Assembly (NCBI GenBank): GCA_041395325.1
Contig: JAWLAT010000048.1
Location: forward strand, 1 to 20,327
Direction: 5' to 3'
Source of the DNA: JAWLAT01 sp041395325
Lineage (GTDB): Bacteria; Pseudomonadota; Gammaproteobacteria; Xanthomonadales; SZUA-5
Length of the DNA stretch: 20,327 nt
Shown: piece after piece, positions 1 to 7,965 of the stretch
Layout: each line of letters starts with the position of its first letter
Numbering within the stretch: the first letter of the stretch is position 1
Notes under the pieces: model-generated
Databases searched by the model: none
What the model was told of the DNA's origin: nothing
The model's input: the letters and a program-made list of their open reading frames with translations, nothing else
Program-made: the position numbers and the translations under genes

Positions 1-3000
1 ACGGGCGCTGCACCGATCGTGGACCTGGGCGCCTTTGAGAAGCAGAGCGCCTCGGTGCCGCAGGCGGACCTGAGCATCAGCAAGACCAACGGAAGCGCCA
101 GCAGCACACCCGGCCGCACCACGGTGTACACGATCACTGTGATGAACGCAGGGCCGAGTGACGTGATTGGCGCAACGGTGACGGACAACGTCCCGGCCAG
201 CCTGAGCTGCGTCTGGACTTGCGTGGGCGCCGGCGGTGCCAGTTGCGTTGGCTCGGGCATTGGTTCCATCCACGATAGCGTGGATCTGCCGACCGGCAGC
301 TCGGCGACCTACACCGCCGATTGCTTGATCAGTGCGGCGGCCACCGGCACGCTCACCAACACAGCAACGGTGGGCTCGGACATCGACGACCCGATCCCCG
401 GCAACAACACTGCGACCGACAGCGATACGCTGACGCCGCGGGCCGATGTATCGATCAGCAAGACCGATGGGCAGGCCAGTGTGAACGCCGGCAGCGCCAC
501 CGTGTACACGATCACGGCGAGCAACACCGGGCCCAGTCATGCGCCAGCGGCGACCGTGGTCGACAACTTCCCTGCGGCCTGTGTTGCGCCCACCTGGACC
601 TGCGTTGGTGCGGGTGGTGGCAGCTGCCCGGCGAGCGGCAGCGGGAACATCAATCAAGGCGTGAACCTCCCCGCTGGCGGCGCGGTCAGCTTCACGGCCA
701 GCTGTCCGATCAGTGGCTCGGCCAGCGGCGTATTGAGCAACACCGCGACAGTCACCTCGAGCGCGACCGACCCCAACCCGGCCAACAACAGCGCGACAGA
801 CACCAGCGCGATCATCGCGCCGGTGGTGTCGATCAGCGGCGGAACCATCACCGAAGGTGACAGCGGCACGGCAAACCTGCAGTTCATGGTGACGCGCACC
901 AGCAATGGCACTAGCTTCGACGTCACCGTGACCAGCAGCGATGGCACTGCCGTGGCTGGGGAGGACTACCAGGCGACCAACACCACGTTGAGCTTTACCG
1001 CTGGCGGTAACTTCAGCGAGATCGTGAGTGTGCCGATCATCGGCGACGACCGCGTCGAAGCCAGCGAAGGCTTCAGCGTGACCCTGAGCAACCCCACCAG
1101 TGGCGCTCAACTGGGCACGGCAACGGCCTTCGGCTCGATTGATGACAACGACAGCGCGACCGTGCAGTTCGCTCCGCTGAGCGTGAGCCAAACGGAATCC
1201 AACACGTCCATGGTCTTCACCGTCACGCTTTCGGCACCGGTGCAGTCGGGCGTCACCCTGGCGGCCAACAGCACGCCGGACACGGCCACGGCGCCGGCGG
1301 ATTTCAGCGCGATCGCCGCTGCCAGCGTGAGCTTTGCGGCGAACAGCACGGAACCTCGGACCGTCGTGGTGACCTTGGTCGACGACGCCCTGGATGAGGC
1401 CGATGAGCAGTTCAGCTTGACGCTCACCGGCCTGACTGCGGTCGGCAACGTCACGCTGCCAGCCGGCACCGCGACGGCAGCGGGCACGATCGTAGACGAC
1501 GACGACGCACCGACCCTGAGCCTTGCCGAGGTCTCTCAGCCCGAGGGCGATGCCGGCAACACGTTGACCTTCACCGCCAGCCTGAGCGCAATCTCCGGTC
1601 GCGAGATCAGTTTCAATCGCGCCACGCTGGATGACACGGCCATATCAACCGGTCCGGACGCGGATTTCGTGGCCTTGCCGCTCGCAGCCCTGACGATCCC
1701 GGCCGGCACGCAGAGCGTACAGATCCCGGTCACGATCAATGGCGACACGACCTTTGAGGGCGACGAGCGATTCGCCCTGAACCTGACCGATGTCGTCAAC
1801 GCCAGCCCCGGCAGCTTGAGCGCCACGGCGACGCTGATCGAGGACGACCAGCAACCCACCACCACCACCATCGACAGCATCACGCCCGGCAGCATCGTGG
1901 TCGGACAGCCGTACACGGTCAACGTGACTGTAGCGGCGCTGTCGAACTCGCCGACCGGCACGTTGACGGTCAGTGATGGCAGCGCCAGCTGCGGACCGGT
2001 GCCCTTGGTGACCGGCACCTCGCCCAGCAGTAGCGCCAGCTGCCAGCTCACCAGCAGCAACGCCGGCAGCCAGACCCTGACCGCCATCTATGCACCGGCG
2101 GACACAGATTTTGCCGCCAGCAGCGGCACCGCCAGTCACCCGGTCAATCCAGCGAGCACCACGCTCAGCGTCAGCGGACCGCCGCGCAGCCGCGTCCAAA
2201 CGCCGACGCCGTTTGCGTTCACCTTGGTCGTGAATGCGCCGGGCGGTGGCACGCCTAGCGGGACCGTGACCCTGAGCAGCGGCAGCAGCAGCTGCCAGGT
2301 CAGCGTGCCCGCTGTCAGTGGCTGCGAGCTGAGTTTCGACGGGCTCGGGCCGCGCACCGTGAGCGCCAGCTTCGTCTCGACCGATGGCCATCATCTGGCG
2401 TCCAGCAGCAGCGGCGCCAGCGATGCCCAGACGCTGGTCTACGCGCAATCCGATCTGGTCGTCAGCAAGACCGACGCGGTCGACAGCTATGTCGAGGGCG
2501 AACTGCTGGTGTACACGATCACATTGCGCAATCTGGGACCGGACCGCGCCGAGAATCTGCGCCTGCGCGACATGGTTCCGGCTGGACTGGTCAATGTGAC
2601 ATGGACCTGTGATTCCAGCGGCGGCGCCAGTTGCCCGGCCAGCAGCGGCAGCGGCGACATCGACGCGCAGATCGCCGGCTATCCGGTCGGGGCGCTGTTG
2701 AACTACAGCTTCTTCGGTCACGTGGCCGGCCAACCGGAGCAGATCCTCAATACGGCCAGCGTGGCGCTGCCGGACGACGGCACGGTCGAGGACGCCCATC
2801 TGGCCAACAACAGCGCCAGCGACCTGAATCGGCGCAACCGGCTGTTTGCCGATGGCTTCGAACCGCTGACCGTCAGCTCGGCAGCGGGCAGCCTGCGCCT
2901 GCCCAGCGCCGCGCTGCTACCCCTGCTCGATGGCACCGCGAGGGTGATCTTCGTGCTGGACGACGCCCAGGTCGAGGCCGCACGCGTCTATGCCCGCGTC

Positions 3001-3156
3001 TTCGACGGCCAGTTGCAGTACGCCCTCGCCCGGCGCGATCAAGGCGGGTTGTTGTGGCTGGGGCCATGGCTGGCCTACAGCACCGAGCCCCTGCTCAGCT
3101 GGAGCGCCGTCGAGCGGGCAGAAGGCTGGGTGGTGCAGTCCGTCAGTCTGGACTAG
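1..3156 (+). CDS. Exported DUF11/Calx-beta/Ig-like mosaic surface protein, 5' end outside window
   Basis: The reading frame is open from base 1 to the TAG at 3154-3156, so the gene starts left of the window. The first codons read TGAAPIVDLGAFE. That resembles the DLGAFE/DIGAFE ending I know from right-handed beta-helix (CSLREA-type) surface proteins, so a beta-helix may precede. Then follow two DUF11 repeats (about nt 64-438 and 442-813, each with ISKT, VYTIT and WTC), three Calx-beta domains (about 826-1155, 1159-1506, 1507-1848, with acidic DDND/DDDD ends), two Ig-like repeats of the bacterial Ig-like type 3 class (about 1855-2150 and 2155-2440) and a third DUF11 (about 2450-2830). FADGFE is at 2845-2862, followed by about 97 residues of unrecognised C-terminal domain. 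Cysteines come as WTC...SC pairs in the DUF11 units, consistent with disulfides outside the cytoplasm. Likely a cell-surface or secreted adhesin-like protein; no catalytic domain is seen. Confidence 0.85.
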   Translation, partial: TGAAPIVDLGAFEKQSASVPQADLSISKTNGSASSTPGRTTVYTITVMNAGPSDVIGATVTDNVPASLSCVWTCVGAGGASCVGSGIGSIHDSVDLPTGSSATYTADCLISAAATGTLTNTATVGSDIDDPIPGNNTATDSDTLTPRADVSISKTDGQASVNAGSATVYTITASNTGPSHAPAATVVDNFPAACVAPTWTCVGAGGGSCPASGSGNINQGVNLPAGGAVSFTASCPISGSASGVLSNTATVTSSATDPNPANNSATDTSAIIAPVVSISGGTITEGDSGTANLQFMVTRTSNGTSFDVTVTSSDGTAVAGEDYQATNTTLSFTAGGNFSEIVSVPIIGDDRVEASEGFSVTLSNPTSGAQLGTATAFGSIDDNDSATVQFAPLSVSQTESNTSMVFTVTLSAPVQSGVTLAANSTPDTATAPADFSAIAAASVSFAANSTEPRTVVVTLVDDALDEADEQFSLTLTGLTAVGNVTLPAGTATAAGTIVDDDDAPTLSLAEVSQPEGDAGNTLTFTASLSAISGREISFNRATLDDTAISTGPDADFVALPLAALTIPAGTQSVQIPVTINGDTTFEGDERFALNLTDVVNASPGSLSATATLIEDDQQPTTTTIDSITPGSIVVGQPYTVNVTVAALSNSPTGTLTVSDGSASCGPVPLVTGTSPSSSASCQLTSSNAGSQTLTAIYAPADTDFAASSGTASHPVNPASTTLSVSGPPRSRVQTPTPFAFTLVVNAPGGGTPSGTVTLSSGSSSCQVSVPAVSGCELSFDGLGPRTVSASFVSTDGHHLASSSSGASDAQTLVYAQSDLVVSKTDAVDSYVEGELLVYTITLRNLGPDRAENLRLRDMVPAGLVNVTWTCDSSGGASCPASSGSGDIDAQIAGYPVGALLNYSFFGHVAGQPEQILNTASVALPDDGTVEDAHLANNSASDLNRRNRLFADGFEPLTVSSAAGSLRLPSAALLPLLDGTARVIFVLDDAQVEAARVYARVFDGQLQYALARRDQGGLLWLGPWLAYSTEPLLSWSAVERAEGWVVQSVSLD

Positions 3157-3178
3157 CCGGTTGACGACGCCGTCGCCT

Positions 3179-3208
3179 TCGAGGTCTGGCCACAACGGCC
3201 GGCCTCGA
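3179..3208 (+). terminator. Possible terminator hairpin after the surface-protein gene
   Basis: TCGAGG (3179-3184) pairs with CCTCGA (3203-3208), and GGCC (3188-3191) pairs with GGCC (3197-3200) around an ACAAC loop, with a small internal bulge. It lies 22 bases after the stop codon and is followed by GGGTTT. The T-run is short, so it is a weak intrinsic terminator at best. Confidence 0.35.
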
Positions 3209-3214
3209 GGGTTT

Positions 3215-3534
3215 GAGCATCTGTGGATTAGGGTGGGTCTGCGCCAGTTGGGCGGTCACCGCAGTCGCGTTGATCGATCACGATGACGCCTGCAAGGGGG
3301 CCGCCGTCGTCGATGATCGCGCGCCTTCGAATTGGCCCGGAGTGAGCTCGGACATCACCCAACTGGCTGAAATTCCAGCACAGGTCACGCATTCCCGGGC
3401 TTTTTCATCGAACCTTGATGGTTCCTGCAAGCAACTGGCGGGCTTGCCAGCCAGCATGGAAACAGGCGGCAGCGATCGACTCCCCGGTCAACTCGCTGCC
3501 CATCTGTTTCTTGCCGACTGTCGGAGTCTTGCCC
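3215..3534. other. 320-bp intergenic stretch, no gene recognised
   Basis: This lies between the hairpin at 3179-3208 and the ATG at 3535. Open frames cross it (for example + strand 3213-3632), but they show no family motif and overlap the signal peptide of the next gene in another frame. I found no clear -35/-10 pair. A short CTGGC/GCCAG inverted repeat lies near 3435-3450. The only functional site I would defend is the GGAG ribosome binding site at 3523-3526 for the next gene. Confidence 0.5.
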
Positions 3535-5163
3535 ATGCGCCTACGCTGGATCCTGTTCTTCCTCACCTGTCTTGCAGCCATCTCCAATCACGCCGCAGCG
3601 GCCGACTTCCCACTGGTGGCGACCTTCGATGACAAGACGCCGGGTACGACGCTGGGCACCGGTGGCGCAGCCTTGGGCGAACCCATCGAGCTGGGCAATC
3701 TGGACGCGGTCATCGAGGAGGTCAGTCCCGGCCAGAATCGCGTGGCGGTCAGCAATGACCTGACCTCGACCGCGGCTCGACGACTACGGTTTCAGCTGAT
3801 CGACAATCAGGAAATCACCACCGGCCAGGCCCGCATCAGCATGGATCTGACGCCATCGGCGCTGGATCGCTACAGCATTCTGGTGCGCGAGGCGAACGGT
3901 TCGTCGCAGAACTTTCTGAATCTGCAATTCAACACCAGCGGCCTGGTCAGCGGAAACGATGTCACCGGCACGCTGCCGCTGACCAACAACAGCTTCACCG
4001 CCGGAACGCCGATTCACATCGAGATCAATTTCGATCTGGATGCGGGCACCAGCGAGGTGATCTTCAACGGTGCGGTGTTGATGACCGAACGCCAGCACGG
4101 CGTGGTCGGTCGCGGCGTGGGTCGACTCTCTATCGGCTACGCCTCCAGTTCGAGCGGCAATCCGTTCACGCTGGACAATCTGATCGTCGAGGCGCGGCCA
4201 CCGGCTCGACCCGTTCTGGAAGCAGACATCGAGAACCAGACGCCGGGCACGTCGATCGGCAATGGCGGCGCAGCGGCCGGCGAGCCGGTGCTGATCTCCG
4301 GTTCGATGGTCACCGACGTCGTGGCCACCGGCGGTGCCAATGGCAATGTGCTCGAAATGCAGAGTGCCAACCTGGGAAGCACTCAGTTCCTGGCCTGGCA
4401 ATTCCTGGACAACATCGAGATCCGCACCGGCATCGTGGCCATCGAGCATGAAGTGCAACTGGACTCGCTGGACCGCTACACCTTCAGCGTGCGCGAGTCG
4501 GGCAGCAACACCACCGAGTTCGCCAATCTGCGTCTGCTCGGCAGTGGCAATGCGACGATCTCCGATGTCAGTGGGTCCGAACCGATCAGTGGCTTCAGCT
4601 ACCAGGATGCTCAGGTCTACACGCTGCGCTTTGAGTTCAACATGGACCTGGGCACCTACACCGTGTTGTGGGATGGGGTGCCGATCGTGACCGATCGCGC
4701 CCACGGCGTCAGCAACGGTCGGGGGATTGGCCGCTATCTGACGTCGATTTCCAACCCTAGTGCCACCGGCGGACCGATGTACATCGACAACCTGCTGGTG
4801 ACGGCCACCGAAGCCGAGCCCATTCCCGCGGAGCTGAGCTTCCTCAACCTGCCCACTGTCGGGCTGGTCGGGCAGCCGTTGGTGCCGGCCGTTGAGGTGG
4901 GTGTCGTCAATGTCTTCGACGAAACCATCGCCGATGGCACCACGGTCACGCTGGAAATCGCCGCCGGACCGATGGCCACCCTCAGCGGCGACAGCGCCAC
5001 GACCGTCGCCGGCACCGCCAGCTTCGACAGTCTGAGCATCGACGCACCCGGCGTTTACCAGCTGCGAGCGGTCAGCGGCGATGCCGTGGTGCTGGCCAGC
5101 ATGACCATCGAGATCATGGCGCCGACCGACGAGATCTTCGCCGACGGGATGGAGAATCCCTGA
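3535..5163 (+). CDS. Exported protein with duplicated lectin-like domain, Ig-like domain and FADGMENP tail
   Basis: 542 residues. The frame stays open upstream to 3415, but the ATG at 3535 is chosen because it follows GGAG at a normal distance and begins a clean signal peptide (MRLRWILFFLTCLAAISNHAAAA). The mature part holds two similar units of about 190 residues, at about nt 3610-4200 and 4210-4800. Matching landmarks are PGTTLGTGGAALGEP and PGTSIGNGGAAAGEP near each start, LDRYSILVRE and LDRYTFSVRE in the middle, and FTLDNLIVEA and MYIDNLLVTA at each end. The pattern suggests a LamG/concanavalin-like beta-sandwich, but the family is not certain. An Ig-like domain of about 90 residues follows, and the last residues are EIFADGMENP. 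Likely secreted or surface attached, with no catalytic site evident. It lies downstream of another FADGFE-bearing exported protein. Confidence 0.85.
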   Translation: MRLRWILFFLTCLAAISNHAAAADFPLVATFDDKTPGTTLGTGGAALGEPIELGNLDAVIEEVSPGQNRVAVSNDLTSTAARRLRFQLIDNQEITTGQARISMDLTPSALDRYSILVREANGSSQNFLNLQFNTSGLVSGNDVTGTLPLTNNSFTAGTPIHIEINFDLDAGTSEVIFNGAVLMTERQHGVVGRGVGRLSIGYASSSSGNPFTLDNLIVEARPPARPVLEADIENQTPGTSIGNGGAAAGEPVLISGSMVTDVVATGGANGNVLEMQSANLGSTQFLAWQFLDNIEIRTGIVAIEHEVQLDSLDRYTFSVRESGSNTTEFANLRLLGSGNATISDVSGSEPISGFSYQDAQVYTLRFEFNMDLGTYTVLWDGVPIVTDRAHGVSNGRGIGRYLTSISNPSATGGPMYIDNLLVTATEAEPIPAELSFLNLPTVGLVGQPLVPAVEVGVVNVFDETIADGTTVTLEIAAGPMATLSGDSATTVAGTASFDSLSIDAPGVYQLRAVSGDAVVLASMTIEIMAPTDEIFADGMENP

Positions 5164-5173
5164 ACCGGAACCG

Positions 5174-5202
5174 GCCGTCGGCACCTTGGTGGTGTCGGCG
5201 GC
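5174..5202 (+). terminator. Terminator-like hairpin after the duplicated-domain protein
   Basis: A 12-bp stem (5174-5185 with 5191-5202, including two G-T pairs) closes a TTGGT loop 11 bases after the stop codon at 5161-5163. No T-run follows, so it may be a Rho-independent terminator of the GC-rich kind or an mRNA 3' end stabiliser. Confidence 0.4.
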
Positions 5203-5216
5203 AGTCCGGAAATCGC

Positions 5217-5222
5217 TATGCT
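5217..5222 (+). promoter_or_regulatory. Candidate -10 element for the lipoprotein gene
   Basis: TATGCT sits in the context GCTATGCTGCCCG. That is similar to the TATACT boxes found before miaB and pilT in this window (GCTATACTCGCCCG before pilT). It lies 111 bases before the lipoprotein ATG. No good -35 is visible. The resemblance between sites is seen directly; promoter function is inferred. Confidence 0.3.
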
Positions 5223-5250
5223 GCCCGCCAGTTGACTCAAGTTCGAATTT

Positions 5251-5264
5251 CACGAGTCCTCGTG
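5251..5264. promoter_or_regulatory. 14-bp perfect palindrome, possible operator
   Basis: CACGAG-TC-CTCGTG is a 6-2-6 inverted repeat in the leader of the lipoprotein gene, 69 bases before its ATG and downstream of the candidate -10. It could be an operator or a short RNA hairpin. No known regulator is matched. Confidence 0.25.
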
Positions 5265-5333
5265 GAACAACGAGACTGATCCCGACTGACGCAGGCCCAC
5301 CTTGCAGCGGCTTGCCTTCACCCGAGGAGTCGC

Positions 5334-5786
5334 ATGACCACCGCCCTTCGTTCCTGCGCGCTGCTGTTGCTGACTGTGGGAGTGCTCGGCGCGTGCCAGC
5401 CCTCCTCGCCACCGGCCGGAGAAGATTCAGCGACGGCCGTCGACAGCGCGGCGGCAGATCGCGCCGCGGTGATTGCCCAGGCTGATCGCTTTTACGCCCA
5501 CGTCGACGCGAAGACCATCCGCGAGTACTGGCCCGAACTCAGCCCCTGGATCACCAGCCAGGTCTCACTGGAAGACTTCGAGTTCGGCACACAGAGCCTG
5601 TGGCGCTACCTCGGTGACTTGCAGGAACGCCAGCTGATCAGCGCCGAACGGTCGGGCGATCAGTATTTCGTTCGTTACCAGACCCGCTATGAACATGGCA
5701 GCGCCATCGAGCAGGTCTCCCTGCGGCTCGAAGAGGGTGTCTGGCGCATCGACAGCACCGCCAATTCCAATATCAACAGGGATTGA
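5334..5786 (+). CDS. Small outer-membrane lipoprotein, DUF4019-like
   Basis: 150 residues. The ATG at 5334 follows a strong GAGGAG (5324-5329). The N-terminus is a lipoprotein signal peptide with lipobox LGAC at residues 18-21, so Cys21 should be lipidated. The residue after it is Gln rather than Asp, which favours the outer membrane under the known Lol rule. After a Ser/Ala/Pro-rich linker comes a compact domain at about residues 40-145: FYAHVDAKTIREYW, a conserved-looking LGDLQERQLISAE, then alternating strands ending in EEGVWRIDS. That layout resembles DUF4019 proteins, which have the same order of YW, LG..R.L and a final G-x-W-R-I. Function unknown. It is a single gene converging on the Lnb-like gene. 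The two stop codons are 14 bases apart, and the short palindrome TGAGGCCTCA (5784-5793) lies between them. Confidence 0.8.
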   Translation: MTTALRSCALLLLTVGVLGACQPSSPPAGEDSATAVDSAAADRAAVIAQADRFYAHVDAKTIREYWPELSPWITSQVSLEDFEFGTQSLWRYLGDLQERQLISAERSGDQYFVRYQTRYEHGSAIEQVSLRLEEGVWRIDSTANSNINRD

Positions 5787-5800
5787 GGCCTCAGGCCGTT

Positions 5801-7063
5801 TCAGCCGGCGCGCCACCAGCGCCAGGCCAGCCAGCCCCACGGCGCGGCCATCAGCCAGATCCATTCCCAGTTCTGCTGATCGAAAGCCGGCAGCACCTTC
5901 AGTACCAGCGCGCTGGCAGTCACCAGCAAGGTCCAGCGCAGCGCCGTCGAACGCCAGAGCGGCTGGCGTCGAGCCAACGCCGGCAGGGCCCACCACCACA
6001 GCGGCGAGAACAGCAGGATGTTCTCGTTGGCCGCGGCGGCCCAGTGGTCCGTGCCCAGCCACAAGCCGAGCAACGTCGCCCCAACCAGGCCAAAAGTGAC
6101 GGCGATCAAGCCGCGGGCCCAGGCGCCAACGAGGCCTGGCAGCGCGAACAGCGTGGCCAGCAACAGGCCGGCGCCGATCCACCAGGGCAGGCGTTCAGGA
6201 AAGGTCGGTGCGCCGGGCCAGTCTGGTCCAAGGAGCTGTTCCTGTCGGACCAATCCGGACTGACCATCGGCACCAACCAGAGGCAACTCGGCGATCGCGT
6301 CGGCCACGCGCGCCGGCAGGAACTGCTCCTCCCAGATCGACACCGGTCGGTCGACCGCGCTGCTCAGACCCAGGTGCGTGCCCACGTAGAGCCAGGCTTC
6401 CGGGGCGGCATGCGCCAGGGTGAAATCACGCAGGCTCAGCCCGCGTGAGCGCGACACGGTGTTGCGGCGCAACGCGCCATCGAGGGCTTCGTCCAGCGCA
6501 TCACGGATGCGGGTGGAGCAGTTGCGCCGGTAGTAGTCGTAGCGATACTCGCGTTCGGCCGGCGAGACGGCCTGCCGCAGTACGGCATCCAGGCGCTGCA
6601 AGGCCGGCGCTGGCAGCGACAGTGACTGCAGGCGAACCGAGCGACCTTCGCGCAAATAGCCGCTGAGGTCGTCGTCGGCAGCGAATGCGATCGCCAGATA
6701 GCGCATGTCGCCACGCAGGAAACGGGTCAGAAAGCCCGGCTGCTCGAAATCGAAGTAGCCGAAGTTGTAGCTGATGCGACGGCCGTCACCATAGCCAATG
6801 ATCAATGCGTTGTGACCGAAGCGTTCCCAGTAGATCTCCCCAGGCGCAACGGTCAGCAAGGTGGCGGAGACCGGCTGGTCGGGATCCGGTACGTCAGTGG
6901 TGACCACCATTTCCGGTGCGGCCGCTGGCTCGACCGCCGGTTCCTGAGCGCCCACCAACGGCGCTCCGAAAACCAGCAGCCAGACCAGCAACAGCCAACG
7001 GGCGCCCGATTCTGGGCCCTGGGCCCTGAGCCCTGGGCCCTCAAACTCAAACCCAGCCCTCAC
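5801..7063 (-). CDS. Lnb/DUF4105-family membrane protein (putative lipoprotein N-acyltransferase)
   Basis: 420 residues from a GTG start at 7063 that overlaps the corC stop as GTGA. Residues 1-22 are encoded by a G-rich heptad repeat, then comes the signal/anchor WLLLVWLLVFGAPLVGA. The periplasmic domain carries ERFGHNALII (His84), YNFGYFDFEQPGFLTRFLRGDMRY and YYRRNCSTRIRDAL (Cys182), an order (His then Cys) typical of permuted papain-like folds. The C-terminal part has about five membrane helices (near 294-315, 317-337, 349-364, 374-393, 399-417) with TDHWAAAANENILLFSPL between helices 2 and 3. This matches the DUF4105 family, now named for Lnb, the lipoprotein N-acyltransferase of Bacteroides. 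The family call is firm; the acyltransferase role here is inference. Translational coupling to corC is likely. The start is uncertain: the n-region is unusually long and repeat-derived, and a TTG lies nearer the hydrophobic stretch. Confidence 0.8.
   Translation of the reverse strand: MRAGFEFEGPGLRAQGPESGARWLLLVWLLVFGAPLVGAQEPAVEPAAAPEMVVTTDVPDPDQPVSATLLTVAPGEIYWERFGHNALIIGYGDGRRISYNFGYFDFEQPGFLTRFLRGDMRYLAIAFAADDDLSGYLREGRSVRLQSLSLPAPALQRLDAVLRQAVSPAEREYRYDYYRRNCSTRIRDALDEALDGALRRNTVSRSRGLSLRDFTLAHAAPEAWLYVGTHLGLSSAVDRPVSIWEEQFLPARVADAIAELPLVGADGQSGLVRQEQLLGPDWPGAPTFPERLPWWIGAGLLLATLFALPGLVGAWARGLIAVTFGLVGATLLGLWLGTDHWAAAANENILLFSPLWWWALPALARRQPLWRSTALRWTLLVTASALVLKVLPAFDQQNWEWIWLMAAPWGWLAWRWWRAG
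7013..7059 (-). repeat. G-rich heptad tract (T1) at the 5' end of the lnb-like gene
   Basis: On the minus strand four perfect units run in tandem: GGGCCCA (7040-7034), GGGCTCA (7033-7027), GGGCCCA (7026-7020) and GGGCCCA (7019-7013). A degenerate upstream part follows (GGGCTGG at 7059-7053, then GTTTGAG). Four G3 runs with 4-base spacers fit the G3N1-7 quadruplex rule. It lies inside the predicted N-terminal codons of the lnb-like gene, just after the corC stop. Confidence 0.8.
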
Positions 7064-7926
7064 GCCTCGGCCGCCGTCACACCTTCGGGCGGGCGGACAT
7101 GCAGCATCAGCAGGCGGCGCTGATCGGCCTTGGCGACCTCGAACTGGAAGCCTTCGAGTTCGATGCGCTCGCCACTCTCTGGCAAATGTCCGAAGGCCTG
7201 CGTCACCATGCCGCCAATGGTGTCGAACTCCTCATCGGAGAACTCGCAACCGAAATGGGCGTTGAAGGCCTCGATCGGTGCCATGCCCTGGACCTGATAG
7301 ATGCCGTCACCGCGATCATTGACCAGCACCTCGGGCTTGTCCTCGGCATCGTGCTCGTCGTCGATCTCACCGACGATTTCTTCCAGCACGTCTTCGATGG
7401 TGACCAGACCGGCGACACCGCCGTACTCGTCGACCACCAGCGCCAGATGCTGCCGATTGACCCGGAAATCCTTCAGCAACTCGTTCAGCCGCTTGCTTTC
7501 GGGAATCAGGTTCAGCGGCCGCAGCAGGCTGCGCAGCTGCAACTCACCGCCGCGGGCGAAGTGACGCAACAGGTCCTTGGCGTGCAGCATGCCGAGGATC
7601 TCGTCGGGGTCATCCCCCTGCACCGGGAATCGTGAATGGCCGGATTCGACGACGATCTGCATCAGCTCGTCGACGGTGGCCTCCACCGGCACAAAGGCGA
7701 TCTTCGGCCGAGGCACCATGACGTCCTCGACACGTTTGTCGGATACGGTGATCGCACCCTCGAGCATCGCCAGTGTGTCGGCGTCGAGGAGCCCATTGGA
7801 GTGGGCATTGCGCAGTTCGTCGATCAGCTCTTCACGGTTCCGGAGCTCGCCAGACAGCACCGATGCGATGCGGTCCAGCCAGGATCGTCCTCCGGAACCG
7901 TTGCTAGAGGGAGAGTCCTCGCTCAT
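7060..7926 (-). CDS. corC: CorC/YbeX-like CBS-domain protein
   Basis: 288 residues. The frame extends 23 codons further upstream, but MSEDSPSSNGSG at 7926 is the usual family start, and E. coli YbeX is about the same size (292). Two CBS domains span about residues 67-125 (VEDVMVPRPKIAFVP, then GHSRFPV) and 132-190 (LALVVDEYGGVAGLVTIEDV, LEEIVGEIDDEHD). The CorC/HlyC transporter-associated domain covers about 205-282. No membrane segments, as for YbeX, which is associated with Mg2+/Co2+ resistance and, in E. coli, with ribosome-related functions near ybeZ and ybeY. Here it is separated from phoH-ybeY by about 5 kb and faces the other way. Its TGA overlaps the GTG of the lnb-like gene. No strong ribosome binding site is visible. 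Confidence 0.93.
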   Translation of the reverse strand: MSEDSPSSNGSGGRSWLDRIASVLSGELRNREELIDELRNAHSNGLLDADTLAMLEGAITVSDKRVEDVMVPRPKIAFVPVEATVDELMQIVVESGHSRFPVQGDDPDEILGMLHAKDLLRHFARGGELQLRSLLRPLNLIPESKRLNELLKDFRVNRQHLALVVDEYGGVAGLVTIEDVLEEIVGEIDDEHDAEDKPEVLVNDRGDGIYQVQGMAPIEAFNAHFGCEFSDEEFDTIGGMVTQAFGHLPESGERIELEGFQFEVAKADQRRLLMLHVRPPEGVTAAEA

Positions 7927-7965
7927 GAACGGTAACAGCAGGCCCAATGCGCGGGCGGAATGTGA

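Noticed and set aside
1645..2799. 384-codon open frame on the minus strand
   Set aside because: Antisense to a clear DUF11/Calx-beta protein. Its translation is low-complexity Ala/Arg/Gly with no family motif, as expected for shadows in GC-rich DNA.
3213..3632. 139-codon + strand frame in the 3157-3534 gap
   Set aside because: Overlaps the signal peptide of the next gene in a different frame and has no ribosome binding site or family similarity that I recognise.
5232..5237. TTGACT as a -35 element for the lipoprotein gene
   Set aside because: No -10-like hexamer lies 16-18 bases downstream (AGTCCT at the expected place).
3784..5412. 542-codon open frame on the minus strand
   Set aside because: Antisense to the duplicated-domain exported protein and to the lipoprotein start. 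The translation is rich in His/Gln/Arg/Gly and has no recognisable domain.
5784..5797. TGAGGCCTCA palindrome as a bidirectional terminator
   Set aside because: The palindrome is only 10 bp, without a loop or T-runs on either side; too weak to call.
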